Below the pieces are notes generated by a model. The model was given only the letters and a program-made list of their open reading frames with translations, searched no databases and was not told the DNA's origin. Source: Gordionus sp. m RMFG-2023 (Eukaryota > Nematomorpha > Gordioida > Chordodea > Parachordodidae). Taken from it: a stretch of DNA of 64,000 bases. The stretch covers positions 39,161,366 through 39,225,365 of the forward strand of contig NC_088777.1 in NCBI RefSeq assembly GCF_954871325.1, in the 5' to 3' direction. This document shows positions 49,860 through 60,869 of this stretch, piece by piece. The stretch's first letter is position 1. Every line of letters starts with the position of its first letter. Both the position numbers and the translations under genes were made by a program.

Positions 49860-50975
49860 ATTTTATAGCTAATCTATTTTTTTTAATTACTAAAATGTAC
49901 ATCTCTAAACTTATTTCCCAAAAGAATACTCCGTAATAATTGCAAACCCTCTTAAAAAATTTCCATTGGGAAAAATCTCTAGAAAAAATATGAAAAATGC
50001 TCTAAAAATTAAATTAAATATTTATATCTATTAAAATAGCTTAAATCATTCAAATATTGGGGGAAAGAAATATATATATTAATTGTACAAATCACCAAAT
50101 AATTAGTTTTCATTTAGTAATTTTTTACAGAGATTTTTTCAAGGATTTTTTCCAGTGTATTTTTTCCTATTTCTCTCTAAATTAGTTATCTAAATATCTA
50201 GCTTCTCTAAAAAATAATTAATTTGAACTTTGTGGGCATTTGTTCTATTTCTTATATTAGAGCAGTTGGAAAGTTGGAAAAGTAATTGAGTCTAATTATT
50301 TCCAAAATATATATTTTAAAAAGGAAATAAACTAATTAATAATAATTCCAGCATTTCAAATGAGATTGGTTATCTACTTGGAATATTAAGAAGCGTTTAT
50401 ACATGGGATATCTGTAATTATTCATTTTTTACAATTTTAAAAAATGTTTTATTATAAGGGCTCTATTTATTTTATTATGGAATAATTTGCTTAAGCTTTA
50501 ATTTTGAAAGCCTTCTAACTCATATAATAAAACTAAATTATTTAGAAAAGGTTCATTAAAAGGCCTGGAAAATTTATTTGGAAAAATGGCAAGAATTTAA
50601 AATTTGATACAAAATATTTATCAATCTTTGACTTCCTTGGGAAAAAAATGCAATATTCGCGTTAAATTAGTTTATATAGGATAAGGGCCTTGAACGGCCA
50701 TAACGTAGACATTTCACCTCAATTACCTTTTATCTATTATATCATATTCTCTCAAATTTAGTCAAAATGGGTTTATTGAAGAAATATATCTTAACTAAGT
50801 TAAGTTAAATTAGGATCATTAAAAATATAATATACAAATTTTTTTGTTTAGTGAAAAAATTACCTATTTAAATTTGATATTCCATGTAAATAATATCCTT
50901 AAACTTTTAAAACTATTCATACAAAAAAAAATAGAACTTATATTTTTGTTTTTTAATATACATTAGTCATTTATT
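49860..50975. other. AT-rich DNA, no gene seen
   Basis: No conserved frame or repeat border recognised. Confidence 0.5.
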
Positions 50976-50981
50976 ATAAAA

Positions 50982-51954
50982 TATTGGTAAGTATTATCGA
51001 ACGCGTTCGTGAACGAAGTTCGTTTTTTGAAAAAAACGATGAACGATGTTCCTTTTATTTTTAAAACTTTTAACGTGAACACGCTCGCGTTCGTTTTTTA
51101 CGTTCTTTCAATTTCAGAAATTTTATTTTTATATTTGAAAAAATATTATAATCCAAATATTTTTAAAAAAATAGGGCTATTTTTAATTAGCTGTTTCCTT
51201 TATCACATTAGAATTTTTTAACCAGCCAATATTTTTGTCCTATAGTATAGTTTATTAATTTGAATATTATTTATTCGCATTAGCTGAAAATTTAGAATCA
51301 GATGAATTAACATTACCATACTCCAATATAATAAATACCTTACAGTAACATCATATCTTCAAAAAACTAATTCTATCCTTACCAAATGTAATATATGTCC
51401 AAAATGTATAATATCAGATTGAAAATCCTCCTTAATTTAAGGATATACTTGATTGTAATTTTATTATTTTATATAATATATAACTATAAGCATTCTGTGT
51501 TAATAATTTATTTTAGATTGTTGTATTACATTATTAAATTATGATAATTATTGTAATATATTCATAATACATTAGATATTTATTATGTACATAGATATAA
51601 AATAGTTAATATCTTTTAGAATTTATTTATTTTTAGTATGATTATTTGAAATTTAGCTATTATTTTTAAGTTTTTATCAAGGGTTTCATATTTTAATAGT
51701 TGAACACTATTTAAAGTTTCATTTTATATATTTTATATGTTATATAAAGTTTTTAAATATTAAAAATTAATGAGAAAAAATAATTTTTTATTCACTTTAA
51801 ACTAATATATGGTATTTATTTATATTAAATTAAATTTTAAAAAAAAATTATTCATAAAGTTTTGAACGAACGTAAACTGTGAACGCGTTCCTTTTTTTAA
51901 AGGTGAGCTTGAACATGAACGCGCTCGATTTATATGGAAATGTTTACAGCACTA
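50982..51954. mobile_element. hAT-like MITE with GAACGCGTTC subterminal repeats
   Basis: Inside the left end, CGAACGCGTTCGTGAACGAA and AACACGCTCGCGTTCG recur; inside the right end are GAACGAACG, GTGAACGCGTTCC and GAACATGAACGCGCTCG. The outer ends TATTGGTAAGTATTATCGAA and, in complement, TAGTGCTGTAAACATTTCC are only loosely alike, and the flanking 8-mers do not match. The core is non-coding A/T DNA. Same architecture as the other hAT elements here. Confidence 0.5.
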
Positions 51955-51964
51955 TTAAATAGTG

Positions 51965-52145
51965 GGTTCATTCGACTTTGACTCCTATTCAGTAGTCGTT
52001 AGTGGACTAAATTAGTATATGACAATAGTCGTGAACTCGAGTAGTTGAGTTAAGTCGTAAGCTCGAGTTATGAATATGAATCATGAAATCTGGTCGTGAA
52101 ATCGAGTTACAACTTGAGTCATGAACTCGAGTTATAAACTAGAGG
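51965..52145. repeat. CTCGAGTTA repeat cluster
   Basis: GAACTCGAGT, AAGCTCGAGTTATGA, GAAATCGAGTTACA and GAACTCGAGTTATAA recur within 180 bp next to the preceding element. This looks like the subterminal repeat block of a further worn hAT-type end. Confidence 0.45.
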
Positions 52146-52149
52146 GGGA

Positions 52150-53710
52150 GGAGTTAAATTATGTATTATAAAAAGAACTTTTTTTTATCAATCTTGTTCT
52201 TAATCCGTTAACTGTATATTTTTACCACCACTCTTGTTTTTTAGAGATAAATAAATTGAATGTGGGAGGGCTTGCCTATCCCATATTTTCCATACAAATT
52301 TTATTTATTCGTTGAAAAATTTTTTACTTTACCATATAAAAATATTGGAGGCGAAGGGCTCTTACCCTCATCTCATGTAGATGCTGCCTAGGTATATTTC
52401 CTAATTATAAAAAACACTATAGATGGATGCTTTCTTTTCTAAAGAATTCTTGCTTTACTAATTTGCTATTTTAACTCTTGCCGTATAGCCTCAGGGGTAG
52501 AGAATTCTATTTAAATAATTCTTTTTCAATTATTTTAGATAAGTTAGAAACCCCGGACCATATATAAGCCTTTTTTTTTATAAAAGTTTTTGATTTTTCC
52601 CTTTTTTTAAATAAAAACATTTTTCTTCTAAAATGGATATATTTTCATTCATAATCATAATAATATATAAAAAATCACGCGCACGTTTTTTTATATGAAA
52701 ATAAAATTTTTCTTAAAATATTGTATATTTAAAATATTTATGATCAAAATGTATCTTATTGTAATTTTTTAATATTAAAAAAGACAAATCAAATGTAATA
52801 ATTTTCTTGAAAATAAATAAATAAAATAAAATAACTCTACTACTTAGTGTTGTTTGCTTAGGCTCTTCATATACAATAAAATGAAATTGCCAAAATGACC
52901 TTTACACATAATATTAATATATCGATCGGTTATAACTTTTTTCCCGATTTTAATTAATGTTTTAATTTGTTTTGTCTGAGATGATAAAGATTAATTAGAG
53001 AGTTATTACACTTTTAGATAACATGAGATTATATATAACGATGCTAAAGTAGTACTACTATATGGCTTTAAATATCAATATAAGATTAAAAAATCATTAA
53101 CTCAGATACGCCAAAAAATATAATTAAAAAAGCGAGATGGCAAAATAAAATTTTTTTTGGTATGGGCATGTAAATAATAAATTTATTAAATTTTGGGCTA
53201 GTCTTAAAGATTTGGCCTCTGCAGTCTGCTAAAGTTCTTCTAAACTAGAGCCCCGCATGGAACCTGTCAAAGTCCGATCACCACGACATAGGGTTGGCAG
53301 ATCGGAATTCGAATATTATAATTTTTTTAAATTATTACTCTTGGTTCTTTTTAATATATTTTTTTTACAATTCTCTTGCAGCAATTAATTTGATAATAAA
53401 TTGCTATAGAATCAGAGATCATATCCATCATGTTTTATATTTTCTTTCTTAATAATATCATAAATCTAAAATTAACATCTTATCTTAATATTTTTTTAAA
53501 GTTTTGAATTGGGGTTAGCTTAGGCTATCGTTGCTTAATACCATATATTTTTCCCATTGATGACTGTGTTTTCCCCATTTCTAATCTACCTACTCGGCTT
53601 AGTTATTTACCAACCCATCAGACACCACTTTCTGAGTGTTTACTATTAAATCTACCAATATTTCATGATCAAAAAATGTTTATCGTAAATTTTTAAGTAT
53701 TAACATAACT
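52150..53710. other. AT-rich DNA, no gene seen
   Basis: A few less A/T-rich patches (52,240-52,400 and 53,200-53,300) may be worn repeats. No coding sequence recognised. Confidence 0.45.
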
Positions 53711-53720
53711 CCACTCCAAC

Positions 53721-54345
53721 TAGTGTTGTTAAAGCTCGATTTGAGACAATTTTTATACGGCTAACTCATAATTTATCCAGAAAATATCACACAAGCCTAA
53801 AGATTATGCTCTTAGGTGGTACAAAGGTTTGGACAAACTTGCATATCCAGGATTTTGCTATAAGGAGGGGGGGGGGGTATCGATATTAGGTGAATTTTTT
53901 CCCCATAAATTTCGTTGGAGGTCTTTAAATCCACTTATTGTAGCCTTTTTAGCTTTTTATAAAAATAAATTTGAGTTTTCACTTTGTTAAAATGCTTTTT
54001 TTCTAAAAATTTTGAATTATAGTCGTTATAAAAAGTTATTATTTTTTACTTATTTTTCTTTCAAATTCTTCCTTATAATGATATATTGTATACATTTTTT
54101 GGGGAGAGGAGGGTGGAGGGGAAGGGTAAAGGGGGGAAATTTTTATTAGCTTAAAATGATATTTACGAAAGCAGGAAAATTTGTTTTGGGGGAATTCCCT
54201 CCTGCCCCCTCCCCCTCTATCCCAATTGGTTACGTGCCTATTTGGACATATATTCGCGCAATCTGGCTTAGGCAATATTTTTCTGGCTGAAATATTGAGT
54301 CAGCCGTTTTTAAAAATCAATTCAAATCAATCCATATTACCATCA
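53721..54345. mobile_element. hAT-type MITE interrupted by another repeat
   Basis: TAGTGTTGTTAAAGCTCGAT at 53,721, then ACAAGCCTAAAGATTATGC and AAAGGTTTGGACAAACTTGC, match the family at 2.9 and 34.5 kb. Family sequence resumes at TATTTGGACATATATTCGC (about 54,240) and ends near AGCCGTTTTTAAAAATC. The roughly 400 bp between (53,845-54,238) is a different sequence bounded by a run of 11 G at 53,867-53,877 and a C-rich block at about 54,196-54,220. So one repeat sits inside the other. The 78-codon frame at 54,039-54,275 runs through these homopolymers and is not a gene. Confidence 0.5.
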
Positions 54346-54349
54346 AAAT

Positions 54350-55300
54350 AAATATATCTTACATTAAAAAAGGGAAGAAGTAGACTATAATTTAAAAACT
54401 CTGTTTCCGGAATGATTAGGAATAATTTATTTCTATATTAAGTTTATAGTTAGATTATATTTATTATTTTAAAAAATTATATTAATCTTTAAAAAAAATT
54501 ATGTTTTCGGACTAAGAAAAGTTTTTTTATTTTATTTTTTTTGGGATTTATTAAAGTTTGACTGAGTCAATATATACCAAAAAATTTAGTTGGTATTCGG
54601 AGATTATTACTTGAAGAAACGTATATCTGAATAAACTCATTTTGAGATCTAAAAATATAATAAGGCTGCAAATAAAATGAAAACATTTTGTTAAGCAAAA
54701 TATAAGACACTTATACAGCCACCGATGTTTAGCCCATTTTAAAATTTGATATTTGAAGAGAGGACATTAGATGAAAATCTTAAATAAGACTAAATATATA
54801 CAATATAAACAATTGAGATAGATTATATTATTTTCAATATATTCTACTATGAAACATGAAATTTCTGCCTTGAATAATATTTTTTAAATTAAATTTACTT
54901 ATTTTCTGATTGTATTTCCCGGTTAATTTTCCATACTTATATTAACTGAGTATTCAATACAGTTATTAACCAAGTATAAATAGTTTATTTAAATACATCT
55001 ATCCACATCACAATAAATGATAATTGTTAAATTCATAACGTACATAATATTGATATAAAATGTATAATTAAAATAGAAACTTCGTTAATTTTTATGTGCA
55101 AAAGTTTTGAGTTATTAATTACATAGATTATTCAATAAATAAATACAATGATTGCAAATTTGCTATAAAATAATTATATAAACGAATCTCTCAACTAACA
55201 AATAAATATATATATTCTTTAAAATATTTAAAACATTTTGCAAGTTAGGTTTAAAAAAATCATAAGTAATCGATATTTGACAGTTATTACATAATTAACA
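54350..55300. other. AT-rich DNA downstream of the 591-aa gene
   Basis: No gene seen. Contains the likely 3' untranslated region of the minus-strand gene that stops at 55,307, but no clear poly-A signal could be fixed. Confidence 0.45.
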
Positions 55301-55306
55301 TTATAG

Positions 55307-57082
55307 CTAATGCAAATGTATTTTGACAAATTTATTTATTCTTTTTACATGCCCTTGTTCAGTTGGGTAACTTAAGGCAGGCTTAGTCGTTATCCATTCA
55401 TTTATTGGATGCCAATTAAGTGGTTTTATTGTTCGAAAAGGATCATTTAGGCTACCAGGTGAATAATCTCGTTCCAATAACATGGTTTTATTTATCTTGA
55501 GAATCATATTCTCGGAAAATTGTTTGAATAATTCAGCCGTAATATTCCTATTGGGATAAAATACTTCTCCTTTATTCCCGGCTATATAATTTTTAGATTC
55601 TAATGATTCATCGGGGTTTAACTTATAAGATGCTGGTGATTCTAACGCTGCATCCTTTGGAGATTGAACTTGCAAATAATCCTTATTTGCAACACTTTGG
55701 CTTGTTCTGTTTATTGATGGATCTAAAATCCTTCCATCATTTACTGAACCTCTTCTAGAATCTCCATTAATAATCTGATTTTCTCTATATGTTGTCAAAG
55801 GAAAGGTTATAGGCATTGCTAAAGAAATTAAGTTCAAAGAATTTCCAGAATTAGTTTCAATATTAGTTAATGTTGGCTTAAGAGTAATAGGTATTGTCAC
55901 TGGGTACAAATAAGAAAATGGTGATACATTCGGCTTGATATTAGTGGGGTGACTAAAATTAGATTTTATAATAATCGTGTCTAAGTGCACGTCGTCAAAG
56001 TGTTGTATATATGGATTAAAATATTTTTGATCATCCGGAATATTTAGGAAATGATTTGCTAAAGGAAGAGCAGGCGGTTTTTGCTCATTATTTTTGGATT
56101 TGTAGTATCTGTCAAAATCAAATGGGATATACGGAGCTCGGGATATATTAGCAAAGTTCTTCGTATATCTAACCATCATCTCCTCAAAAGAAAGGGTAGA
56201 TAGAGTTGAAAACCTCATGTACAAAGGCTGCCTAGTGTATTTTGCGAAGGCCTTGAGAAAATCGTCATTCATATCTGGGATGTTCAGGACATCGTGTGAA
56301 AATATGATAGGAGGCGCATACAAAGCTGCCTTAACCGGCCTCAGGTTAAAAAAATTGGCCTTGTTAGGTTGAATGGGTGCAATCTCGTTAGATACTTCAC
56401 CCGCTAAATTTTTGGACACCGAATTCCCTTGGGCAAAATAATATAAATCATTACGCCGAGAATCATTGTTGCCTCTCCATTTCTTTTCTTCCTCGTTGTC
56501 TACATTTTCTATATAGTTCATTGAATCGACTGGATTTAATAACGAATTTTTAGTGTAAGAAGGTTGGACTTGGTCTTTAATGTATTTTACTGATTCGGTA
56601 TCATTTAAGTCCTTCTTTATGCTTGTTTTCAACAAGTCTATATTATCATATATTCCCATCAAATATTTTTTCTCCTCCGTTTCATTCTGAGCAAAATTTT
56701 TATTAAATTTGAGTAAACTTAAATGTTTCTGGATCATATCCAAAGCATTACCTACCTTAGCATCGTCCATGTTGATATTTATTCTATTTACATCTTTAAT
56801 AGGCTCTGTGTGATTTTTAAAGTGATTTTTTATTTCCAAAAAATCATCCAATAGTTTATCAATATCTTTGTGCTTGATCGTTAAGTTGCCCCTGAGTTGT
56901 TCGTTTAAATTGATAACATAACTTGTCATGGTCTTATTTGATAAGGGATCCGAAAACGAGCTTTGAATTTTACTAGCTAGGAATTCGCGCTGGTAAATTT
57001 TTTTCAACAAACAATGTAAATGGCTTTGATAATCGTTTAATACATATAAAGTTCCCTTTTTATTTCTCAAATCTAGTAACAT
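55307..57082 (-). CDS. Orphan 591-aa protein, no recognised family
   Basis: An unbroken 591-codon frame in DNA visibly richer in G+C than its flanks, far too long for chance here. Residues 1-170 are Lys/Glu/Asp-rich and helix-like (KHKDIDKLLDDFLEIKNHFK near 75); the middle and C-terminal parts are rich in Pro, Asn, Tyr and Ser with repeated PIxx and FNPY-like stretches. No signal peptide, membrane segment, Cys cluster or catalytic motif is visible; several Asn-X-Ser/Thr sites occur but mean little without secretion. ATG 57,080-57,082 is the first Met. An in-frame TAG lies 15 nt upstream in ...AAACAAATAG/AATGATGAG, which is also a plausible 3' splice site, so an upstream exon may exist. Function is not assigned. 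Confidence 0.8.
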   Translation of the reverse strand: MLLDLRNKKGTLYVLNDYQSHLHCLLKKIYQREFLASKIQSSFSDPLSNKTMTSYVINLNEQLRGNLTIKHKDIDKLLDDFLEIKNHFKNHTEPIKDVNRININMDDAKVGNALDMIQKHLSLLKFNKNFAQNETEEKKYLMGIYDNIDLLKTSIKKDLNDTESVKYIKDQVQPSYTKNSLLNPVDSMNYIENVDNEEEKKWRGNNDSRRNDLYYFAQGNSVSKNLAGEVSNEIAPIQPNKANFFNLRPVKAALYAPPIIFSHDVLNIPDMNDDFLKAFAKYTRQPLYMRFSTLSTLSFEEMMVRYTKNFANISRAPYIPFDFDRYYKSKNNEQKPPALPLANHFLNIPDDQKYFNPYIQHFDDVHLDTIIIKSNFSHPTNIKPNVSPFSYLYPVTIPITLKPTLTNIETNSGNSLNLISLAMPITFPLTTYRENQIINGDSRRGSVNDGRILDPSINRTSQSVANKDYLQVQSPKDAALESPASYKLNPDESLESKNYIAGNKGEVFYPNRNITAELFKQFSENMILKINKTMLLERDYSPGSLNDPFRTIKPLNWHPINEWITTKPALSYPTEQGHVKRINKFVKIHLH

Positions 57083-57089
57083 TTCTGTC

Positions 57090-58430
57090 TCATCATTCTA
57101 TTTGTTTTACAACATGTAATAAGAAATTTAGGAATATGTATATTATTGTAAAATTAACAATACTTGCATTATTTTTATTAGATGTTCTTATAATTTAACG
57201 ATTAAATTAATTATAAATTATTAAAACCTTAATATAGTAGATGGTATTAATTTTGTTTAATATACATATATATGAGGTAGGTTTTCCTGGAATGCATCTT
57301 AGCCATAAACTTTAAAAAGAAAATTTATTTTTAAATTAAGAATAGGCCAAAATCAAACTTTTCAAATTTAAAAATCGACTTTATAAAGGATTTAAAATTG
57401 AGGAAACAAATCCTCACAAATTTCGAATAAACTTAACTACATTATATTTGATTTAGGGAAAAATTAATGTTATTCAACAAAGTGAATATTTAGTTCGTAT
57501 TTGTAGCCCATTAATTAGAGTGTACCAAAGTGATAATCATAAATTTTGAAAAATAAATGCTTACATTAATTCGAATCATACTAATAACAAATTTGGATTT
57601 GATCATTAGTATGACAACAAAAAGAATTTTTATAATCATAACAATGTTTTTTCATGTCCCATTTTCGCTGAAGCCTAATTTTATATATATATTGAGAATC
57701 ACAATCATATGAGTATAATATATAATTTTACATAATTTAGGCCAACAATTCTTCATTCTTTATAAAGGCATAATTATAAGTATAAGATATTTTCTTATAT
57801 TTGAAACAAAAAAATATGGTATTTTACAGATTTCTTCTAGAAACAAAATTTAAATTGTAACTTTTTTTATAAAAAAAGATTTTATTATAATTGGAAAAAA
57901 TAAATCTTAAACAAGGTAATTACTTATTTTAATGTCATCATAAAATTTATATTTTAAAATTTAATCTTTTTATATTGATTTCCGTAATCTTAACCGAGTT
58001 TCAATGAAATCCATATCTAATTTTAATTTAAATTACTTTTGGACCCTAAAAAACGAATATCTTATTTGTAACTTGATTAATATTCAAACTTGATACTGCT
58101 TCGCATCCCATAGAGCAAAAAATATATACTTTTTTAAAAATTATTAATAAAAAAAATGTCCAGTTTGTTTGTTTAAAATAGACAGTATTTTTAAGGTAGA
58201 TCAGTCAATATATAATGCTGTATCAAAAACTTATAAAATATAATTAAAAAATTTACTCCAAATTGTCATTTTTTTAAAAGGATTTACTTTTATGGAATTA
58301 TTATTTCTTGAGGTGATAAAGGTAATAACCTTAGCGTTACCGAAAAAAAATTTAAAAAACTTTTTAACAAAAAATTAATGAGTGTCATCAAAATAAGTTT
58401 ACCACTTCAATTTTTATTCATGTTTCTTTA
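57090..58430. other. AT-rich DNA, no gene seen
   Basis: Upstream flank of the 591-aa gene. An upstream exon may hide here, but none could be picked out by eye. Confidence 0.45.
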
Positions 58431-58440
58431 TTATGGTTTG

Positions 58441-59519
58441 CAGAGTTGTTAAAAGATACTTTTTAAATGGATCTAGATACAGATACAGATACATAGTCTT
58501 AAAATTTATCTAGATACAGATACAGCGTCTAAAAAGTTATCAAGATACAGATACAATTATGTATCTGTATACAGATACATTTTTTATTGTGCTCTTATAG
58601 GTTTGCATAAAGCTAAATTAATATTATATTGTGAAAATTCATGAAATGAGCTAAAATATTTATTGACGCGATATAACATTTATCAGAATATAACTAAAAT
58701 AATGATTTTAATATAATATATGAAAATATATGATTAAATAATTATAAATAATTATTAGATTTCAGTAATAAAATATTTTCAAAATTTTGATCATTTAGGC
58801 ATCCTCGTTTATCTGTAAAGACATTTTTAGCAACACTAAATAGTCTTTCCACAGGGGCGCTTGAAGGAATTGTAGTGTTATATTTAATAAATAACAATTT
58901 TATATCAGGGTATTCTTTAAAAATGCTAAAATCTCTACATTCATTTTTGAAAAAATTATTTAAAATTTGTTGATTATCAAAATTTAAATCATTATTAGAA
59001 ATTATATCTGCTGTAGGGTACTGAAAAAAATCTGAAATTAAATTATTTGTTTTTTTTGGCAGGTTATTTGCTTGCAGTCAGTTGATGACTTTGATAATTC
59101 ACCAGCTTATCTTTGTATCAATTGTTTTTTTATTAAGATTTTCTTCCATTTGCAACCATGTCCAATCAAGTTTAAAAAAAGGGTGGAGCATGGTTGCTAT
59201 AATATTATCATCTTCAAATAAGGTCACAATAAACCTAGAATTATTAAATATTTTTAATTTATTATATTAATTTAACTATCCTCAATCCCTTTAAGTAAGG
59301 CATCTAAGAGTGGTAAACAGATGAAATAAAATAAATTTTACAGTCAAATATTTTTATTTATAATAAAAAAAGGGGTATATAAAATGTATCTTAAAAAGTA
59401 TCTAAAACAGATACAGATACCTCTAAAAAAATATCTAGATACAGACACAGATACCTTTCTAAAAAATCTATCTAGATACAGATACTACATTTTTATATCT
59501 AGATACTTTAACAACTCTG
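58441..59519 (-). mobile_element. hAT element with AGATACAG subterminal repeats
   Basis: CAGAGTTGTTAAA at the left and its complement CTTTAACAACTCTG at the right bound a unit of 1,079 bp. The 8-mer ATGGTTTG flanks it perfectly (58,433-58,440 and 59,520-59,527). Inside each end AGATACAGATAC / TATCTAGATAC repeats many times. A piece of hAT transposase remains on the minus strand. A recent, internally deleted copy. Confidence 0.9.
58780..58905 (-). pseudogene. hAT dimerisation domain remnant
   Basis: Minus-strand frame YNTTIPSSAPVERLFSVAKN followed by KRGCLNDQNFE is the classic P.S.APVERLFS.A.......R..L hAT C-terminus. The rest of the protein is missing or unreadable. It resembles the remnant at 62,925-63,044. 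Confidence 0.75.
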
Positions 59520-59529
59520 ATGGTTTGGC

Positions 59530-60660
59530 ATGATTAAATATAAAAAAATTTGCTTGTATTTTAATTAATTATCCATTTTTTATTAAAAAAAAGACATTAT
59601 GTTTTTTTATTATATATTTTGCATATAGGTTTTAATAAAACACTATAATATTGATACACTATAAAAATAATACAATTTCATAATTGTGTTCTCCAAAAGG
59701 GAACTATAGTTATATCTAAAAATTACTATTTAAATTTTTAGACGTAAATGTATAAATTCTTTAGCTTCACTTGTAAAATGCCGAATTTTAGTGCCAAGAT
59801 TTTTTATAAACTTATAGGTTAATGGCGAAATATGGCAGTTTGTGGAAATGATTTATATAAAAAGGAAGTTGTTAAGATTTTTGTATTTATTGATTCTTTT
59901 TGTTTCTCAGATTGATGTTGATGTTTGAGGAAGTGACGCATGTGTAGGCCCATATTGATTTGCCAACCCAAAGTGTAGTCATCATACCAGCAGGTCTTAA
60001 TACGTGAGATAAATTAGTGAGCTCAAGAAGGTTCGGAGCATCAAGCTTCGATTTATTGCATGATTTATGGGGCACTGGTGTCGCCCTTGACTTTTATAAT
60101 TGAGTCCGTGCCTAACCTTTAGATTAACTCGTGATTTGCATTTGAGACAAGCATGTGTATTTAAAAATAGAAAGAAAAAATTGAAATAATTATATTTATT
60201 TTATTGCCGAAAAATGAAAACATGTTTCTAAACATTTTTAAAAATTCGAAAAAGAGCTTGAAACCATAAATAAAAAAAAGTTCTGTTTCCGGTTCGGTAT
60301 TTTTTTTTAATGCTTCTGATTCCCAAATTTTTTAAAAGTGGGCTCCGGTTTCCTCAAATTTGTAACGGTTTCGATGGTTCCAATTTCATACCATGTGAGA
60401 GTAATAATAATAAAAATTTCAAACAATACACAAAATTTTAAGTAAATTATTTATAAATAACTTTTTTTAAAACGGGGCTAAAGAAAAAAAGAATTGATTT
60501 GTGAAAATGATCGAATTTTTTCAATCTTCATTTTATGCTTTAGATGTAGCCTTACGTAAAAATATTTGTTAAAATAAAATAAAATAAAACATTGTTAACA
60601 TTAAAATAAATATTTATTATAATGTATTAAAATTAATAAATTGCGTCAATATATAATAAT
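59530..60660. other. AT-rich DNA with one G+C-richer island
   Basis: The island at 59,890-60,110 holds a 62-codon minus frame (59,887-60,075; LDAPNLLELTNLSHVLRPAG then MMTTLWVGKSIWAYTC) whose composition looks coding but is unrecognised. At about 60,280-60,390 CCGGTT/GGTTCGG sites recall hAT subterminal repeats. Nothing else supported. Confidence 0.4.
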
Positions 60661-60666
60661 TTATTC

Positions 60667-60856
60667 CAGGGGTGTCACTAGCTTCTACAATCTCAAGAAG
60701 CTCAAAAAAATTTTTTAAAATTATTTCCAAAATTACTTTTAGCTAATATTATCAAAATTATACTTGGTATAAAAAAAATTTTTTTAATTTTGATGGGGCT
60801 CTTCAAAATTTTTAGGGGATTCGAGCCCCTGCGCTCCCTCCCCAATGACGCTATTG
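60667..60856. mobile_element. 190-bp hAT-like MITE, CAGTGGNGT family
   Basis: The left end CAGGGGTGTCACTAGC and the complement of the right end, CAATAGCGTCATTGGGG, are degenerate terminal repeats. Flanks ATTTATTC (60,659-60,666 and 60,857-60,864) match perfectly at 8 bp. Non-coding. The 63-codon frame across it is not a gene. Confidence 0.75.
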
Positions 60857-60869
60857 ATTTATTCAAAAC

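Noticed and set aside
54039-54275. 78-codon minus-strand frame
   Set aside because: Made of poly-Pro and poly-Gly from C/G-rich repeat DNA; no gene signal.
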